Positions 44,485-53,550 of a stretch of DNA of 56,684 nt are shown here, piece after piece. Both the position numbers and the translations under genes were made by a program. Numbering within the stretch: the first letter of the stretch is position 1; each line of letters opens with the position of its first letter. The stretch comes from UBA2965 sp036526135. GTDB taxonomy: Bacteria; Pseudomonadota; Gammaproteobacteria; Pseudomonadales; Azotimanducaceae. The DNA lies in assembly GCA_036526135.1 (NCBI GenBank), contig DATCZA010000004.1:1-56684 (forward strand), read 5' to 3'. The notes below the pieces were generated by a model. The model saw only the letters and a program-made list of their open reading frames with translations. It did not search any database and had not been told where the DNA came from.

Positions 44485-46797
44485 CTACAGGCTGACACCA
44501 AATGCCGACAACGTCTCCGGCAGCCGTTCCCGAAGCCTGGCACGGCGCGCATCGATAATCTCGACGACGGCTTCGAACCTGGGGCTTCCCGCGTACTTGC
44601 GCAGGCAGGGAGCATCCTTCAGGAAAGGCGTGCTCGGCAGCCGGGGGCTGTGCTGGATCTCCTCGAGCTCGTCGAAGGCCTCTTCGTCGCGATCCAGCAC
44701 CGAAAACGCGCAGGCCGCCATGGTCTCTTTGAACCAGTCAGGATTGTCGTGATGGTATGGCCTATCGATGAACCACTCCGCCAACCCCCGGACCATGTCC
44801 TCGTCGCCTAGGCCGTAAGTTGCGTTGATCAACGAGAAGAAACTCCGCCAGTCCCAGACCGATCGGGGGAAAGTCATGACCGTTTCTGGCAGGCCTGTGG
44901 AGATCAGCACCCAGACCGCGGACTCGTAGTCCCCGGTCGCGTTGTAGGCTTCCGCCAGGAGGTAGCGCACGCTGACATCGTCCGGTTCAGTGATGATCAG
45001 CTCCTCGGCCGCATCGATCAATTCCGCATAGCGACGCAGCTTGAAGAGCAGGCCGATTCCGGGTGAGGGAACGAGCTCGAGCGCCGTCTCGACGTCGCCC
45101 ATTTCGATGTACAGCTCCGCCAGCTGACCCACGTGGTCCTCATTCCCGGGCTCGAGATCGCGCGCGCGGATTGCCCAAACGATGGCCGTATCAATTTCAC
45201 CAATGAGCTGGAGCAGCTTGGATATCAGGCGATAAGCGTCAACTCCCTCGCTCTCAAAGCGCTGTTCGACATGACGCACCAGCTCCAGTACCTCCTGTGT
45301 CTCTCCCTGCAGGGCGAGCATCTCGCCGAGAGCGCCATAGCGCGCCAGCGACTGGCGATCGATCTCCAAGGCACGCCGGTATAGGTTGGTAATGCCCAGG
45401 TTCCTTGGCTGCAACCAAAGTGCGTGTGCGTAGGACTCCAGGGCATCGGGATTGTCCGGATCGAGCGCCACGGCCCGCTCGAATGCCGTGTACGCTTCGG
45501 GTCGGCCGCGCGCGAAATAGTAAAGCCCCAGGGTGTGCTGAACCTCGGACAGGTTCGGATCGATGGACAGGGCACGGAAAATCGGCGCCTCCGCCGCGTC
45601 GAGATCGCCGAGAAACACCAGGGCGCCGGCCAGCCGGCTGTTTGCCAATGCCGACCCCGGGTCCAGCGCGACCGCGTCGCGGTAGTGTTCAATCGCTCTG
45701 CGCAACAGCACATAGTCCACGATCGCGCTGGCGCGGACCTGCTGCTCGTAGTAGCGGCCGCGGTAAAGCGCTTCGTTGGCACTGGCGTTGCCCGTTGCCG
45801 GAGCCGGCAATTCGACCACCGCCTCCGGAAGGATCCGGCGAACGAGATTCTGCGCGATCTCCTGCTGGAGGCCAAGCAGCTCGTCGGGGTTACGCGTGAA
45901 GGACTCCGACCAGACGACAAGACCACTCGCGCCATCGATGAGCTGCACCGATCCGCGCAGGACACTGCCCTGCCGGCGCAGCCTGCCCTCGACGAGGTAG
46001 GTGACGCCAAGCCGCACAGAGTTCAACCTTGCATCGCCACCGAGCTTGCCCACCGCAATGGACGACGAACGCGCCGCGATGCGCAGCTCGGGCAGGCGGT
46101 TGAGCTGGTCCCGTAGCTCGTCGCTCAGACCTGAGCTCAGGTAGGCGTCGCCCGGATCGTTGCTCGCATTGTCGAACGGCAGGACGGCAACGCTGTTCGG
46201 CAGTATCGGAATGTCCATCGCGTCAGACCGGCCGGTCTCCGGCGTTGCGAGATAGACGGCATAGCCAATCCCAAGCGCTGCGAGCGCGATCAGCAATGCG
46301 GCCCAGGACAGGCGGCCAGGGCGACGCAGCCAGTACGATGCGCCGAAACCGATCGGACCGCCGTCGGTCGGCGGGCCGCCCTGACAGGGCGACAGGGCAT
46401 TCAGCAGCTTGGTTCTGTAACGTTCGCTGGCGTCGCAGGTCAGCGCCTGAACCCGGTTCAGCCCGACCTTCAGATCCGCGGTGAGCGGAGCCGCCTCGAG
46501 GTACACGGGAACCACCGCCTTGCCCTCGTCGAGTGCTAAGTTGATCTCCCGGTTGCAGTGCTCCGAGCTAAGCGACCTGCGGGAGATGAAGAAGAGAAAT
46601 TGAGAGGCTCGATCGAGCGAGTCGCCGATCACCGCGCGCCAGTTCTGCCCAGCCGAGATGCCTTCGTCGTACCAGACGTTGACACCCTGGTCCTGGAGCC
46701 AGGCAATCTGGGGGTAAACCATCGCCTTGTCTTCGTGTGCGTAGCACACGAACGCAAACGGCCCGTCTCCCCGGTAGGGTGGGTTCGGATGCTTCAG
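44485..46797 (-). CDS. TIR - membrane - TolB-like - TPR protein, paralog 2
   Basis: A near-copy of the gene at 42089, about 770 residues from CTG 46797, which follows GGGGAGAGCAGTTT. The TIR part is almost identical (catalytic Glu84 in SEHCNREI); the TolB-like and central TPR segments are also very close. The C-terminal third differs much more (for example GLGDEDMVRGLAEWFIDRPY against ALGDFEMAKGLAQWHIDRPI). The 3' end is 81 bases upstream of paralog 1. The two upstream regions share similar bases (AGTCTACTC(G/A)ACGCGGC), so the duplicated unit included the promoter. It is divergent from paralog 3 over a 132-base gap. Confidence 0.85.
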   Translation of the reverse strand: MKHPNPPYRGDGPFAFVCYAHEDKAMVYPQIAWLQDQGVNVWYDEGISAGQNWRAVIGDSLDRASQFLFFISRRSLSSEHCNREINLALDEGKAVVPVYLEAAPLTADLKVGLNRVQALTCDASERYRTKLLNALSPCQGGPPTDGGPIGFGASYWLRRPGRLSWAALLIALAALGIGYAVYLATPETGRSDAMDIPILPNSVAVLPFDNASNDPGDAYLSSGLSDELRDQLNRLPELRIAARSSSIAVGKLGGDARLNSVRLGVTYLVEGRLRRQGSVLRGSVQLIDGASGLVVWSESFTRNPDELLGLQQEIAQNLVRRILPEAVVELPAPATGNASANEALYRGRYYEQQVRASAIVDYVLLRRAIEHYRDAVALDPGSALANSRLAGALVFLGDLDAAEAPIFRALSIDPNLSEVQHTLGLYYFARGRPEAYTAFERAVALDPDNPDALESYAHALWLQPRNLGITNLYRRALEIDRQSLARYGALGEMLALQGETQEVLELVRHVEQRFESEGVDAYRLISKLLQLIGEIDTAIVWAIRARDLEPGNEDHVGQLAELYIEMGDVETALELVPSPGIGLLFKLRRYAELIDAAEELIITEPDDVSVRYLLAEAYNATGDYESAVWVLISTGLPETVMTFPRSVWDWRSFFSLINATYGLGDEDMVRGLAEWFIDRPYHHDNPDWFKETMAACAFSVLDRDEEAFDELEEIQHSPRLPSTPFLKDAPCLRKYAGSPRFEAVVEIIDARRARLRERLPETLSAFGVSL

Positions 46798-46929
46798 AAA
46801 CTGCTCTCCCCTGAACTCAATTGAGTCTACTCAACGCGGCTAGAGGGTCAAACCGGCAGCGGCGAAGCCCGGACTCGGATATTCGCATCCGGTGAGCTAG
46901 ACTCGGAGCGATCGATCGGGAGAGCACGT
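46798..46929. promoter_or_regulatory. Divergent promoter gap between TIR paralogs 2 and 3
   Basis: The 132 bases hold the upstream regions of both genes. It includes AACTCAATTGAGTC, a short palindrome (ACTCAATTGAGT) at about 46815-46826 that could be a regulator site. No sharp -35/-10 pair could be chosen. The location implies shared control. Confidence 0.35.
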
Positions 46930-49257
46930 TTGGAGCAGCCTGCGCCAGCATACCGAGGCGGCGACCCCTTTGTTTTCGTCAGCTACTCGCACCTGGACGA
47001 GAAGATCGTCTATCAGGAGATTCGGTGGCTCCAGGACCACGGCGTCAACATCTGGTACGACACGCATATTCAGGCAGGCAGCGAGTGGTCGGATGCGCTG
47101 GCCGACGCCATTGCCGGCTGTGCGCGCTTTGTTTACTTCATCACCCCGGATTCCGTCGCATCCGAGCACTGCCGCCGAGAACTCAACCTGGCCATTGAAG
47201 AAGGCCGGTCCATCGTCGCCGTTCATCTGCAGGAAACCGACGTGCCCGGCGGCATCCGCCTGAATCTCAACAACCGGCAGGCGATTCTCAAGCATCGGCT
47301 GCCAGCGGAAACCTACCGTACGTCTCTCCTCCAGGCGCTGTCGATCGACCGAGCCGTCGCCTCGGAACCAAGCGCGCCACCGCGGACATTCCTTGCCGGC
47401 CGGCGAGCTCGACTCGGATCTGCGCTTACGTTGGTCGCGCTGGTTGCCATCGCGGCGGGCTGGCTGTCACTTCGTGGATCGCAAGAGGCCGCTTCTGGCG
47501 GAGCAGCAATCGACTTGGGGGCATCGTCGAGAGCGATCGCCGTGTTGCCTTTCGACAATGCCACCCAGAACCGTGACGACGTCTACTTGAATTCCGTGAG
47601 CGACGAGATTCGCGAGCAGCTGGGACGCGTGCCCGAAATCCGCGTGGCGGCGCGCTCCTCGTCAATCGCCGCGCTGAAGCGGGGCATGGATGCCATGGCA
47701 ACATCCGAGGCCCTGAACGTGGCCTACGTGATTGAAGGCAGCGTGCGTCGGTCCGGTGACCGGCTGCGGATTTCCGTGCAGCTGATTGACGGTAGTTCCG
47801 GTTTCGCCGTGTGGTCCAACGTCTACGAAAGGAACTCCAACCAACTGCTCAACGTGCAGCAGGCCATTGCGGATGAGGTGGTGAACCGAATGCTTCCCGA
47901 TGCCGACAGGGTGGTGAGCATGCCCGCAACTCGAAACACCGATGCCAACGAACTGATGCTGCTCGCCAAGTACTACGAGCAGCAGGTGCGTGCCCGCCAG
48001 ATACGCGATGACGACACCCTGTTGGAGGCGATCGGGCTATACCGGCAGGCGGCCGAGCTCGACCCGGAGTCCGCGCTCGCTCACAGCAGGCTTGCCAGCG
48101 CTCTGCTCTTTCTCGGCGACATCGATGCAGCGGAAGCCCCGATCTTCAAGGCGCTATCCATCAACTCGAACCTTTCGGAAGTGCAGAACACGCTGGGCGA
48201 GTTCTACTGGGCGCGCGGCATGCCGCAGGCTGAAGCGGCATTCGAACGAGCAGTACAGATCAACCCCAACAATGCCGCCGCGCTGCAGAACTACGCTCAT
48301 CACGTGTGGCTTTCCATGGCAACAGAACCGGACCCCGGAGACCTGTTTCGCCAAGCATTAGCACTGGACCCGCTAATGCCGGCCCGGCATTACGCGCTCG
48401 GCGACTACCTTGCCAAGGACGGGCAATTTGCCGAAGTTCCCGGGGTCATCCGCAGAATCGAAGCGTTGTTCAAAGACGCGGAGTCGTTCCGGGCAATCGC
48501 GTCGCTGCACGAATTGCTGGGCGAAGTCGATCTGGCCATTGCCTGGTCGATTCGTGCGCGGGATGCTGAGCCCAACAACCCCGACCATGTCGCCAACCTT
48601 GCCGAGCTGTACGCCATCATCGGCGAAGCCGAGACCGCGTTGGCGCTGGGACCTCCTCCTAACGTGGGCGTGCTCTTTCACCTGCGCCGGCACCAGGAGC
48701 TGATCGATGAGGCGGAGATGCTGATGATCGAGCAGCCGGAGAACATTGGTCTTCGATACATGCTCGCCCTGTCTTACGTCGCTACGAACCGTTTCGAAGA
48801 GGCCATCCGCATCCTGCTTTCTACCGGTCAGCCGGGTACTGTCACGGGAGGGATTGTGCGTTCGGTAGCTGACGCGGAAGCGTTCATGACGCTGATCAAC
48901 GCGTTCGCCGGCTCAGGATTGCCGGAGGCTCCCGAAACCGGGATTTCCCTTGCCACCTGGCTCGACGAATTTTGGCAGGAAAGATATAGCTTCGGGGGCG
49001 AAATCGGTTGGCGGGCATTGTTCCACAGCTGCAACCTTACCATTCTGGAACGCCACGGCGAGGCTCTGGAGCTGCTGCCGCGTGTCAATGAGTCCCCGCG
49101 TCTCCGACGAAGTCCTTTGTTGCGCGACTTGTGGTGCTTCCGGCAGCACGCAGACCACCCGACTTACCGGGCAGTGCTGGAGGAACAGGAAAGGAGGCGG
49201 GCCGCCCTGCGTGAACGCCTGCCGGAAACTCTAGCGGCATACGGGGTCAGCCTGTGA
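46930..49257 (+). CDS. TIR - membrane - TolB-like - TPR protein, paralog 3
   Basis: 775 residues from TTG 46930, preceded by CGGGAGAGCACG. The same layout: TIR (FVSYSHLDEK, NIWYDTHIQAG, SEHCRRELNLAIEEGR; predicted NADase Glu84), membrane segment near 156-175, TolB-like domain (IAVLPFDNATQNRDDVYLNS, RVAARSSSIAA, YVIEGSVRRSGD), TPR array, and end LPETLAAYGVSL. Residue-for-residue the first 84 positions align with the other two copies without gaps, which supports the start choice in all three. It is more distant than copies 1 and 2 are from each other. A thioredoxin-like gene follows 106 bases later. Confidence 0.88.
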   Translation: MEQPAPAYRGGDPFVFVSYSHLDEKIVYQEIRWLQDHGVNIWYDTHIQAGSEWSDALADAIAGCARFVYFITPDSVASEHCRRELNLAIEEGRSIVAVHLQETDVPGGIRLNLNNRQAILKHRLPAETYRTSLLQALSIDRAVASEPSAPPRTFLAGRRARLGSALTLVALVAIAAGWLSLRGSQEAASGGAAIDLGASSRAIAVLPFDNATQNRDDVYLNSVSDEIREQLGRVPEIRVAARSSSIAALKRGMDAMATSEALNVAYVIEGSVRRSGDRLRISVQLIDGSSGFAVWSNVYERNSNQLLNVQQAIADEVVNRMLPDADRVVSMPATRNTDANELMLLAKYYEQQVRARQIRDDDTLLEAIGLYRQAAELDPESALAHSRLASALLFLGDIDAAEAPIFKALSINSNLSEVQNTLGEFYWARGMPQAEAAFERAVQINPNNAAALQNYAHHVWLSMATEPDPGDLFRQALALDPLMPARHYALGDYLAKDGQFAEVPGVIRRIEALFKDAESFRAIASLHELLGEVDLAIAWSIRARDAEPNNPDHVANLAELYAIIGEAETALALGPPPNVGVLFHLRRHQELIDEAEMLMIEQPENIGLRYMLALSYVATNRFEEAIRILLSTGQPGTVTGGIVRSVADAEAFMTLINAFAGSGLPEAPETGISLATWLDEFWQERYSFGGEIGWRALFHSCNLTILERHGEALELLPRVNESPRLRRSPLLRDLWCFRQHADHPTYRAVLEEQERRRAALRERLPETLAAYGVSL

Positions 49258-49363
49258 TCTCGCGCCGGCCTGCCACCATGAGCGGATGCACAAATTTGAT
49301 TGTTGATGTAATTCGAGCTTCTGAAACATCTTCCGGCAGAACGTACCGGATTATGGAGGTGCT

Positions 49364-50008
49364 GTGAAAATGCGGCGTAAGGGCCTGTACGCGTTCCTCG
49401 GCGGGGTAGTTCTGGGCCTTGCCGCGTACCACGGTGCTCTGCTCGTCAGCGACCGGATTCCGATTCACCGCGAGTACTTGAATGATCAGGCTGCGCTTGT
49501 CCGTGAGTTTCGAGAAGAGAATCTGGAGCTCGCAGATGAGCTTTTCGGTCCCCGGGACGGGGGTAACTCTGCCGTCGATCCAGGAGGAACACCTTACGAT
49601 GAGGAGGCCGATGGCGCGTCGGTTATCCACGACGCCCGCGCGAACGCATATGAGGAAGGCAAGTTCCTGATGGTGACCTTCGGCGCAAACTGGTGCCTGG
49701 ATTGCCGGATACTTCATCATCACCTCAGTAGCGAGCCGGTTGCCGACTACGCACGCGACATCTTTGAGTTCGTCTTCGTCGACATCGGCAGTCACAAGCG
49801 GAATCGAGCTGTCGCCGAGTCGCTGGGCGTCACGCTGGAGAACGGTATACCCGTTGCCGTCTTCTACGACCCTCGGGGTGCAGTCATCGGAACCACGAAC
49901 GACGGGGAACTCGAGCCGTCGAGATTCTATTCCTCGACGCAGATCTTGAAGTTCATTAAGGACATATCCGAACGCGGGCGAATCAGTGCACCCGATTCTG
50001 TGGATTGA
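49364..50008 (+). CDS. Membrane-anchored thioredoxin-like protein
   Basis: The 214 residues start with a hydrophobic anchor (LYAFLGGVVLGLAAYHGALL). The thioredoxin-7-like domain (about 88-200) has the redox motif ANWCLDCRILHHHLSSEP, and IPVAVFYDPRG supplies the cis-Pro strand. It is probably periplasmic and membrane-tethered, acting as a thiol reductase or oxidase on exported proteins. It lies 106 bases after the third TIR gene on the same strand, so it may be co-transcribed. The two TIR-cluster neighbours that are secreted contain few Cys, so its target is unclear. Confidence 0.82.
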   Translation: MKMRRKGLYAFLGGVVLGLAAYHGALLVSDRIPIHREYLNDQAALVREFREENLELADELFGPRDGGNSAVDPGGTPYDEEADGASVIHDARANAYEEGKFLMVTFGANWCLDCRILHHHLSSEPVADYARDIFEFVFVDIGSHKRNRAVAESLGVTLENGIPVAVFYDPRGAVIGTTNDGELEPSRFYSSTQILKFIKDISERGRISAPDSVD

Positions 50009-50106
50009 TTCTTTTGTAGTCAGATGCTGCAGGAACTTTGGTAACCCGGCCACCTAGAACGATCCCGGTTGGTGAGAGCGGCTTTCACTCACGACAGGCC
50101 AGGGAT

Positions 50107-50236
50107 ATGGGCAGGAAGCAGTGTAAGCCGGAGCCGACCATCCACATGCTGGGGGAGACGGGTATCGAGCTGGCCGGCGGCATGATCACGGGCGAAGTGT
50201 GCCGTGAACTTGGGATTGCCGAGCGGGGTCTGCCTC
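50107..50236 (+). pseudogene. IS3-family OrfA transposase remnant
   Basis: About 40 residues, MGRKQCKPEPTIHMLGETG then IELAGGMITGEVCRELGIAE, match the helix-turn-helix start of IS3-family OrfA (consensus KPEQII-x-LR-x-AE-x-x-x-x-x-G-x-x-x-x-E-x-CR-x-LGI). The YYRWR that should follow is lost and the frame dissolves. OrfB and the inverted repeats are not visible. Confidence 0.65.
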
Positions 50237-50255
50237 TTCTTCCCGATCGCGGAAC

Positions 50256-50302
50256 GGCCCGTTTGCGACAGTCACCGATTCTCAGCATCTGTCTAACGGG
50301 CC
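50256..50302. repeat. Interrupted inverted repeat
   Basis: GGCCCGTT (50256) pairs with AACGGGCC (50295), and inside it GACAG (50267) pairs with CTGTC (50289), leaving a 17-base loop. It lies between the IS3 remnant and the NTF2-like gene end, and may be a transcript end or an insertion-sequence relic. Confidence 0.4.
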
Positions 50303-50363
50303 GAGCCAGCTATTGTGGATCCGGCTTCCAGCGAATATTGACGGTCAATCCACCAATATCGCT

Positions 50364-50831
50364 TCAGGCTACTCCGGCCTCATCGCGGCCGAACACACGC
50401 TTGATGCTCACCTTGACACTCCTGATCCGCCACTGGCCGTCGACCTTCACGTATTCATCTTCGTAGTTACCGAGTATCCATTGAGCAACTGGCTTGTCCT
50501 CGACGAATATCGTCGCCGGAATCACGTTCTTCCATCGACCACGGGCCTCAATGCCGTTCACGTCAATGCGCTCATTGAACACAAGATGATCGGCAAAGCT
50601 GAACACCACGGATTGCTGCATCCAGAACGCATGAATCGCGGCCCGACCGACCTGTCGGCCACCATACTCGGTCGGCACCTCCAGCTCACCGTCCTCCAGG
50701 AACAGCTGAACAATCTCGTCCGCGGCCAGTCGGGCATCGGACGATGAGCAGCAACGATCGGCTAACTCGCAATAGGTGTGCTTGAGGTTGCGAATTTCAT
50801 GCACATCACGCAGATACTCGTCGTCTGACAT
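50364..50831 (-). CDS. NTF2/SnoaL-like protein
   Basis: The 155 residues have the SnoaL_4/nuclear-transport-factor-2-like cone fold: an N-terminal helix pair (EIRNLKHTYCELADR), IVQLFLEDGELEVP, GRAAIHAFW and the later strands GNYEDEYVKVDGQWRIRSVKV. Such proteins are often isomerases, dehydratases or ligand-binding proteins of steroid, polyketide or aromatic metabolism. ATG 50831 is preceded by AGGAGGGCTGAAAC. The function cannot be assigned more closely. It stands alone among remnants, with the SDR at 51358 on the same strand upstream. Confidence 0.8.
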   Translation of the reverse strand: MSDDEYLRDVHEIRNLKHTYCELADRCCSSSDARLAADEIVQLFLEDGELEVPTEYGGRQVGRAAIHAFWMQQSVVFSFADHLVFNERIDVNGIEARGRWKNVIPATIFVEDKPVAQWILGNYEDEYVKVDGQWRIRSVKVSIKRVFGRDEAGVA

Positions 50832-51357
50832 GGCGTTTCAGCCCTCCTTGGGAACCGTATTCTTCGGCGAGAAAACATTGTGGCAACGTTCGATGGAATC
50901 GAGGCAACAAATGCCAATCCAGGCATGTGGGCGCGATTCATGCCGACCACACGTCGTTGGCCTATCAGGCAAGAGTAGGCGCGCCCCAACTAAACGCCAC
51001 ATCCTAGAAGTAGCGGATTCCGTTCGTGTAGCCACAGACCACTGATGCGCATCTCGGCAGCATGATCTCCACTGGTGCTTGCTGAGATCGGCTGCCGGGC
51101 ACCACTCATCAGGAAGGTTAGAAGCCCTTTCTCCGAGAATCCAGCTCAGATCCTCACCGATCAGGGCCATTCCCTCTTCCCGATCAGCCCATGTTCCACA
51201 ACTGGCTCTGACGGCTCTCATTGACCGGTGCTGAAACTAAAGGTTTGCGAGCATGATCATCAACCCGTCCACCAAGGAGCCGACTCGACATGAATCCGCG
51301 CGAAACGGAGCAGCTGGCAGCACGGGCGATTCAACCCAGTCGGGCGGACCATGCGGG
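50832..51357. other. Long intergenic stretch, nothing recognised
   Basis: About 525 bases without a supported gene. A minus-strand open frame at 50838-51221 has weak codon bias and no family match. A short plus-strand frame at 51290 (MNPRETEQLAARAIQPSR...) after AAGGAG is 23 codons long and unsupported. The region probably represents decayed DNA between the NTF2-like gene and the SDR. Confidence 0.35.
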
Positions 51358-52143
51358 CTAGAACACCGTGTAGCCACCGTCCACGCAGACTTCCTGGCCG
51401 GTGTGGAACGTGAGGCTCGGATCTGCCAGAAAAGCGCCGATCTCCCGGAACTCGGCGGGGTCCGCCCAGCGCCTGACGGGCGTCCGGTTGGTCGTGACGG
51501 TGCGGAATTTCTCGCTCTGATAACTGCTCATTGCCAGGTCGGTCTTTGTCCAGCCAGGCAGCAGGGAATTCACCCGGATTCCATAGCGGGCAAATGCCAC
51601 CGCCAGGGCGCGGACCAGGCCGTTGAGTCCAGTCTTGGCCGTGCCGTAGGCTTCGTTGCCTGCCGCCCCGTGAATGGCCGAAGTGGAGGAGACGGCCACC
51701 AGGCTCCCGCCCTCACCCTGCTCGATGAGCACCCGGGCCGCTTCGCGCAGAGTCAGGAACACCCCATCCAGGTTCACCGCCATGACCGCCCGCCAGTCCT
51801 CGAGGGTCATGTCGACGAATTTCTTGCCCACGCCCCCGCGGCCGGCGTTGGCGAAAAGGCCATCGAGCCGCCCGAGATCGTCGGTGGATCGCTTCAGAGT
51901 CTCAATCACAGCCATCTCGTCACTGACGTCGCAGACATAGGCGAACGCGGGGGTTCCGTAGGCTTTGAGCTTTTCGAGCGCTTCCGCGTTCTTCTCCTCC
52001 TTGCGCCCCCAGATGGCGACGCCTGCCCCGGCAGCTGCAATGCCCTCGGCCATGCCGAGGCCTATGCCACCGTTCCCGCCGGTAATGATGAAAGTCTTCC
52101 CGCTGAGATCAGGCATCCCGGTCATCTCCTCCTGGACGTTCAT
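51358..52143 (-). CDS. SDR-family oxidoreductase
   Basis: A 261-residue classical SDR. The cofactor motif FIITGGNGGIGLGMAEG follows the start, NAG is in LFANAGRGG, and the catalytic residues lie in VSSTSAIHGAAGNEAYGTAK (Ser about 150, YxxxK). The end VDGGYTVF is the standard SDR terminus. An Arg/Lys pair after strand two (WGRKEEKN) suggests NADP(H). Cytoplasmic. Substrate unknown. The N-terminal Met is uncertain: MNVQEEMTGMPDLSG offers three. Confidence 0.9.
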   Translation of the reverse strand: MNVQEEMTGMPDLSGKTFIITGGNGGIGLGMAEGIAAAGAGVAIWGRKEEKNAEALEKLKAYGTPAFAYVCDVSDEMAVIETLKRSTDDLGRLDGLFANAGRGGVGKKFVDMTLEDWRAVMAVNLDGVFLTLREAARVLIEQGEGGSLVAVSSTSAIHGAAGNEAYGTAKTGLNGLVRALAVAFARYGIRVNSLLPGWTKTDLAMSSYQSEKFRTVTTNRTPVRRWADPAEFREIGAFLADPSLTFHTGQEVCVDGGYTVF

Positions 52144-52481
52144 TGAGCATCTGTTGGTTCCCCGCTGGCGCGACCGGAAGAATAGCTAAATCTGAGGTCA
52201 CCTGGCGATGGCTGGGACAGAGAACGGCTGCCTGAACGGGCAGGAGTAGCAACAGAGCAGACACCATCGCCGCAGTTCATCACCACCATGTTTCCGGCGG
52301 TTGTTCTTCTTATACCCGCTTATATGTACAGTGGATCTCATCTTCGAGCGACGGACCAACGCGACGGGCTCAGAACCTCGAGATGTAGATTCGGCGTTGG
52401 TATCCGAGCACGAGTTTCATGGCCAAATCGATACTTGGCAGACCTTCAGACTTGCCGATGCATAAAGCGCCGTCGTTGTCC
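52144..52481. other. Intergenic, nothing recognised
   Basis: About 340 bases upstream of the SDR and downstream of the small membrane protein. No coding signal, repeat or mobile remnant could be supported. Confidence 0.35.
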
Positions 52482-52847
52482 TCAAAATCCAAGCATCCGG
52501 CTGATTTGAACGATCGCCATGACGATTAGAACGACAAATATGACCTGCGATATTGTGAAAGCGATTCGCAGATCGTTCATCGCCATCATCATAATCATGA
52601 TGTCCTGACCATGGGTTGAGGTGACGCGTTTCAGATTTTCAACCGGCCGGTAATAGACATACCCCAGAACGATAAAGGCGATCGCGGGAATTGCCGAATA
52701 CCAGATGGCTTGGGACGTCTCGCCGCCAAGAGCAAAGAATACCAACAGCGCTCCCGCCACGACCAGCATGATCGATATCGACGACAGTTTAGTGCGAAGT
52801 TGATCGATGCTCTGGTTCTCAGCGGCCGTAAATTCGTATTCAGCCAT
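52482..52847 (-). CDS. Small membrane protein, tandem family copy 1
   Basis: The 121 residues start MAEYEFTAAENQSIDQLRTK, with a soluble helix, then three hydrophobic segments: about residues 25-42, 48-66, and 93-113. Between the second and third is a polar motif NLKRVTSTHGQDIMIM. The next gene upstream has the same layout and motif. No known family. It is an inner-membrane protein; it may pair with its neighbour. ATG 52847 follows GAGAGGAATG. Confidence 0.72.
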   Translation of the reverse strand: MAEYEFTAAENQSIDQLRTKLSSISIMLVVAGALLVFFALGGETSQAIWYSAIPAIAFIVLGYVYYRPVENLKRVTSTHGQDIMIMMMAMNDLRIAFTISQVIFVVLIVMAIVQISRMLGF

Positions 52848-52932
52848 GATCATTCCTCTCATTGACCTTTTGCGTGGTCCCCCTGGAGATGACGCTCAAT
52901 TGCAAGACTTGAGCAGCCACCATCCCTGGTGA

Positions 52933-53346
52933 TTAACCGAATATTAGTATCGCTACCCGAACAATCATCACGATGAAGAGAACCGCGACGAATATACGTA
53001 ACAGACCAAATGACTGGTTCAGATCACCAAGCGCCGCGAGCAACTCGGAAATGTCCTGACCCTCGGTCGTCGTGATCCGCTTTAAGTTATCGAGTGGTTG
53101 CATAAACATCAGCGCCAGTGCGGCCGTCGCGGGAATCCCCACATAAACCACGATAATTAGCCAGGGCACACCCTCCACAGCAGACGAATCGGTAGGCGGA
53201 TTGGGCATGCCAGTAGCTATCCAAATGATGCCCATAATCGCCAGAAGAACGGCGAAGGCAGCGAAGGTCAGAGCAAAGCGTCGCAGCGCGCGGGATAATG
53301 AATCGAAGGTCTTGTTGTCTTCCTCGCTGAATTCATATTCCGCCAC
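52933..53346 (-). CDS. Small membrane protein, tandem family copy 2
   Basis: The 137 residues open MAEYEFSEEDNKTFDSLSRA and resemble the gene at 52482. Both have three hydrophobic segments, the same N-terminal phrase and the shared motif LDNLKRITTTEGQDISELLA. It begins with GTG 53346 behind AAGGGGGCGAGAA. Codon use is more A+T-rich than in the left part of the window. Function unknown; the two proteins may form a hetero-oligomer. Confidence 0.72.
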   Translation of the reverse strand: MAEYEFSEEDNKTFDSLSRALRRFALTFAAFAVLLAIMGIIWIATGMPNPPTDSSAVEGVPWLIIVVYVGIPATAALALMFMQPLDNLKRITTTEGQDISELLAALGDLNQSFGLLRIFVAVLFIVMIVRVAILIFG

Positions 53347-53550
53347 TTCTCGCCCCCTTGTGGTGCGTCATTTAATTAGAGGTGTTTCGAGCCTGTACAT
53401 GTTCCCCATCGAGTCTGCAATGAACTCATGGTCCCGTGGAAACCCCAGGATACAAGCCATTTCAGGGGCCGTGGAAAGTCTATCTGAAGGTCCCCCCGCC
53501 TCTCAACCAACGAACGCGGGCAGATCGTCTAGACGTTCAAGCAGCTGTTC
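53347..53550. other. Intergenic, nothing recognised
   Basis: Between the small membrane protein start and the IS91-like remnant. Apart from a strong ribosome-binding context for the gene at 53346, no feature could be supported. The 53701-53883 stretch to the right is likewise blank. Confidence 0.3.

Noticed and set aside
50838..51221. A 127-residue minus-strand open frame
   Set aside because: Weak codon bias, Cys/Arg/Trp-rich and no homology signal visible.
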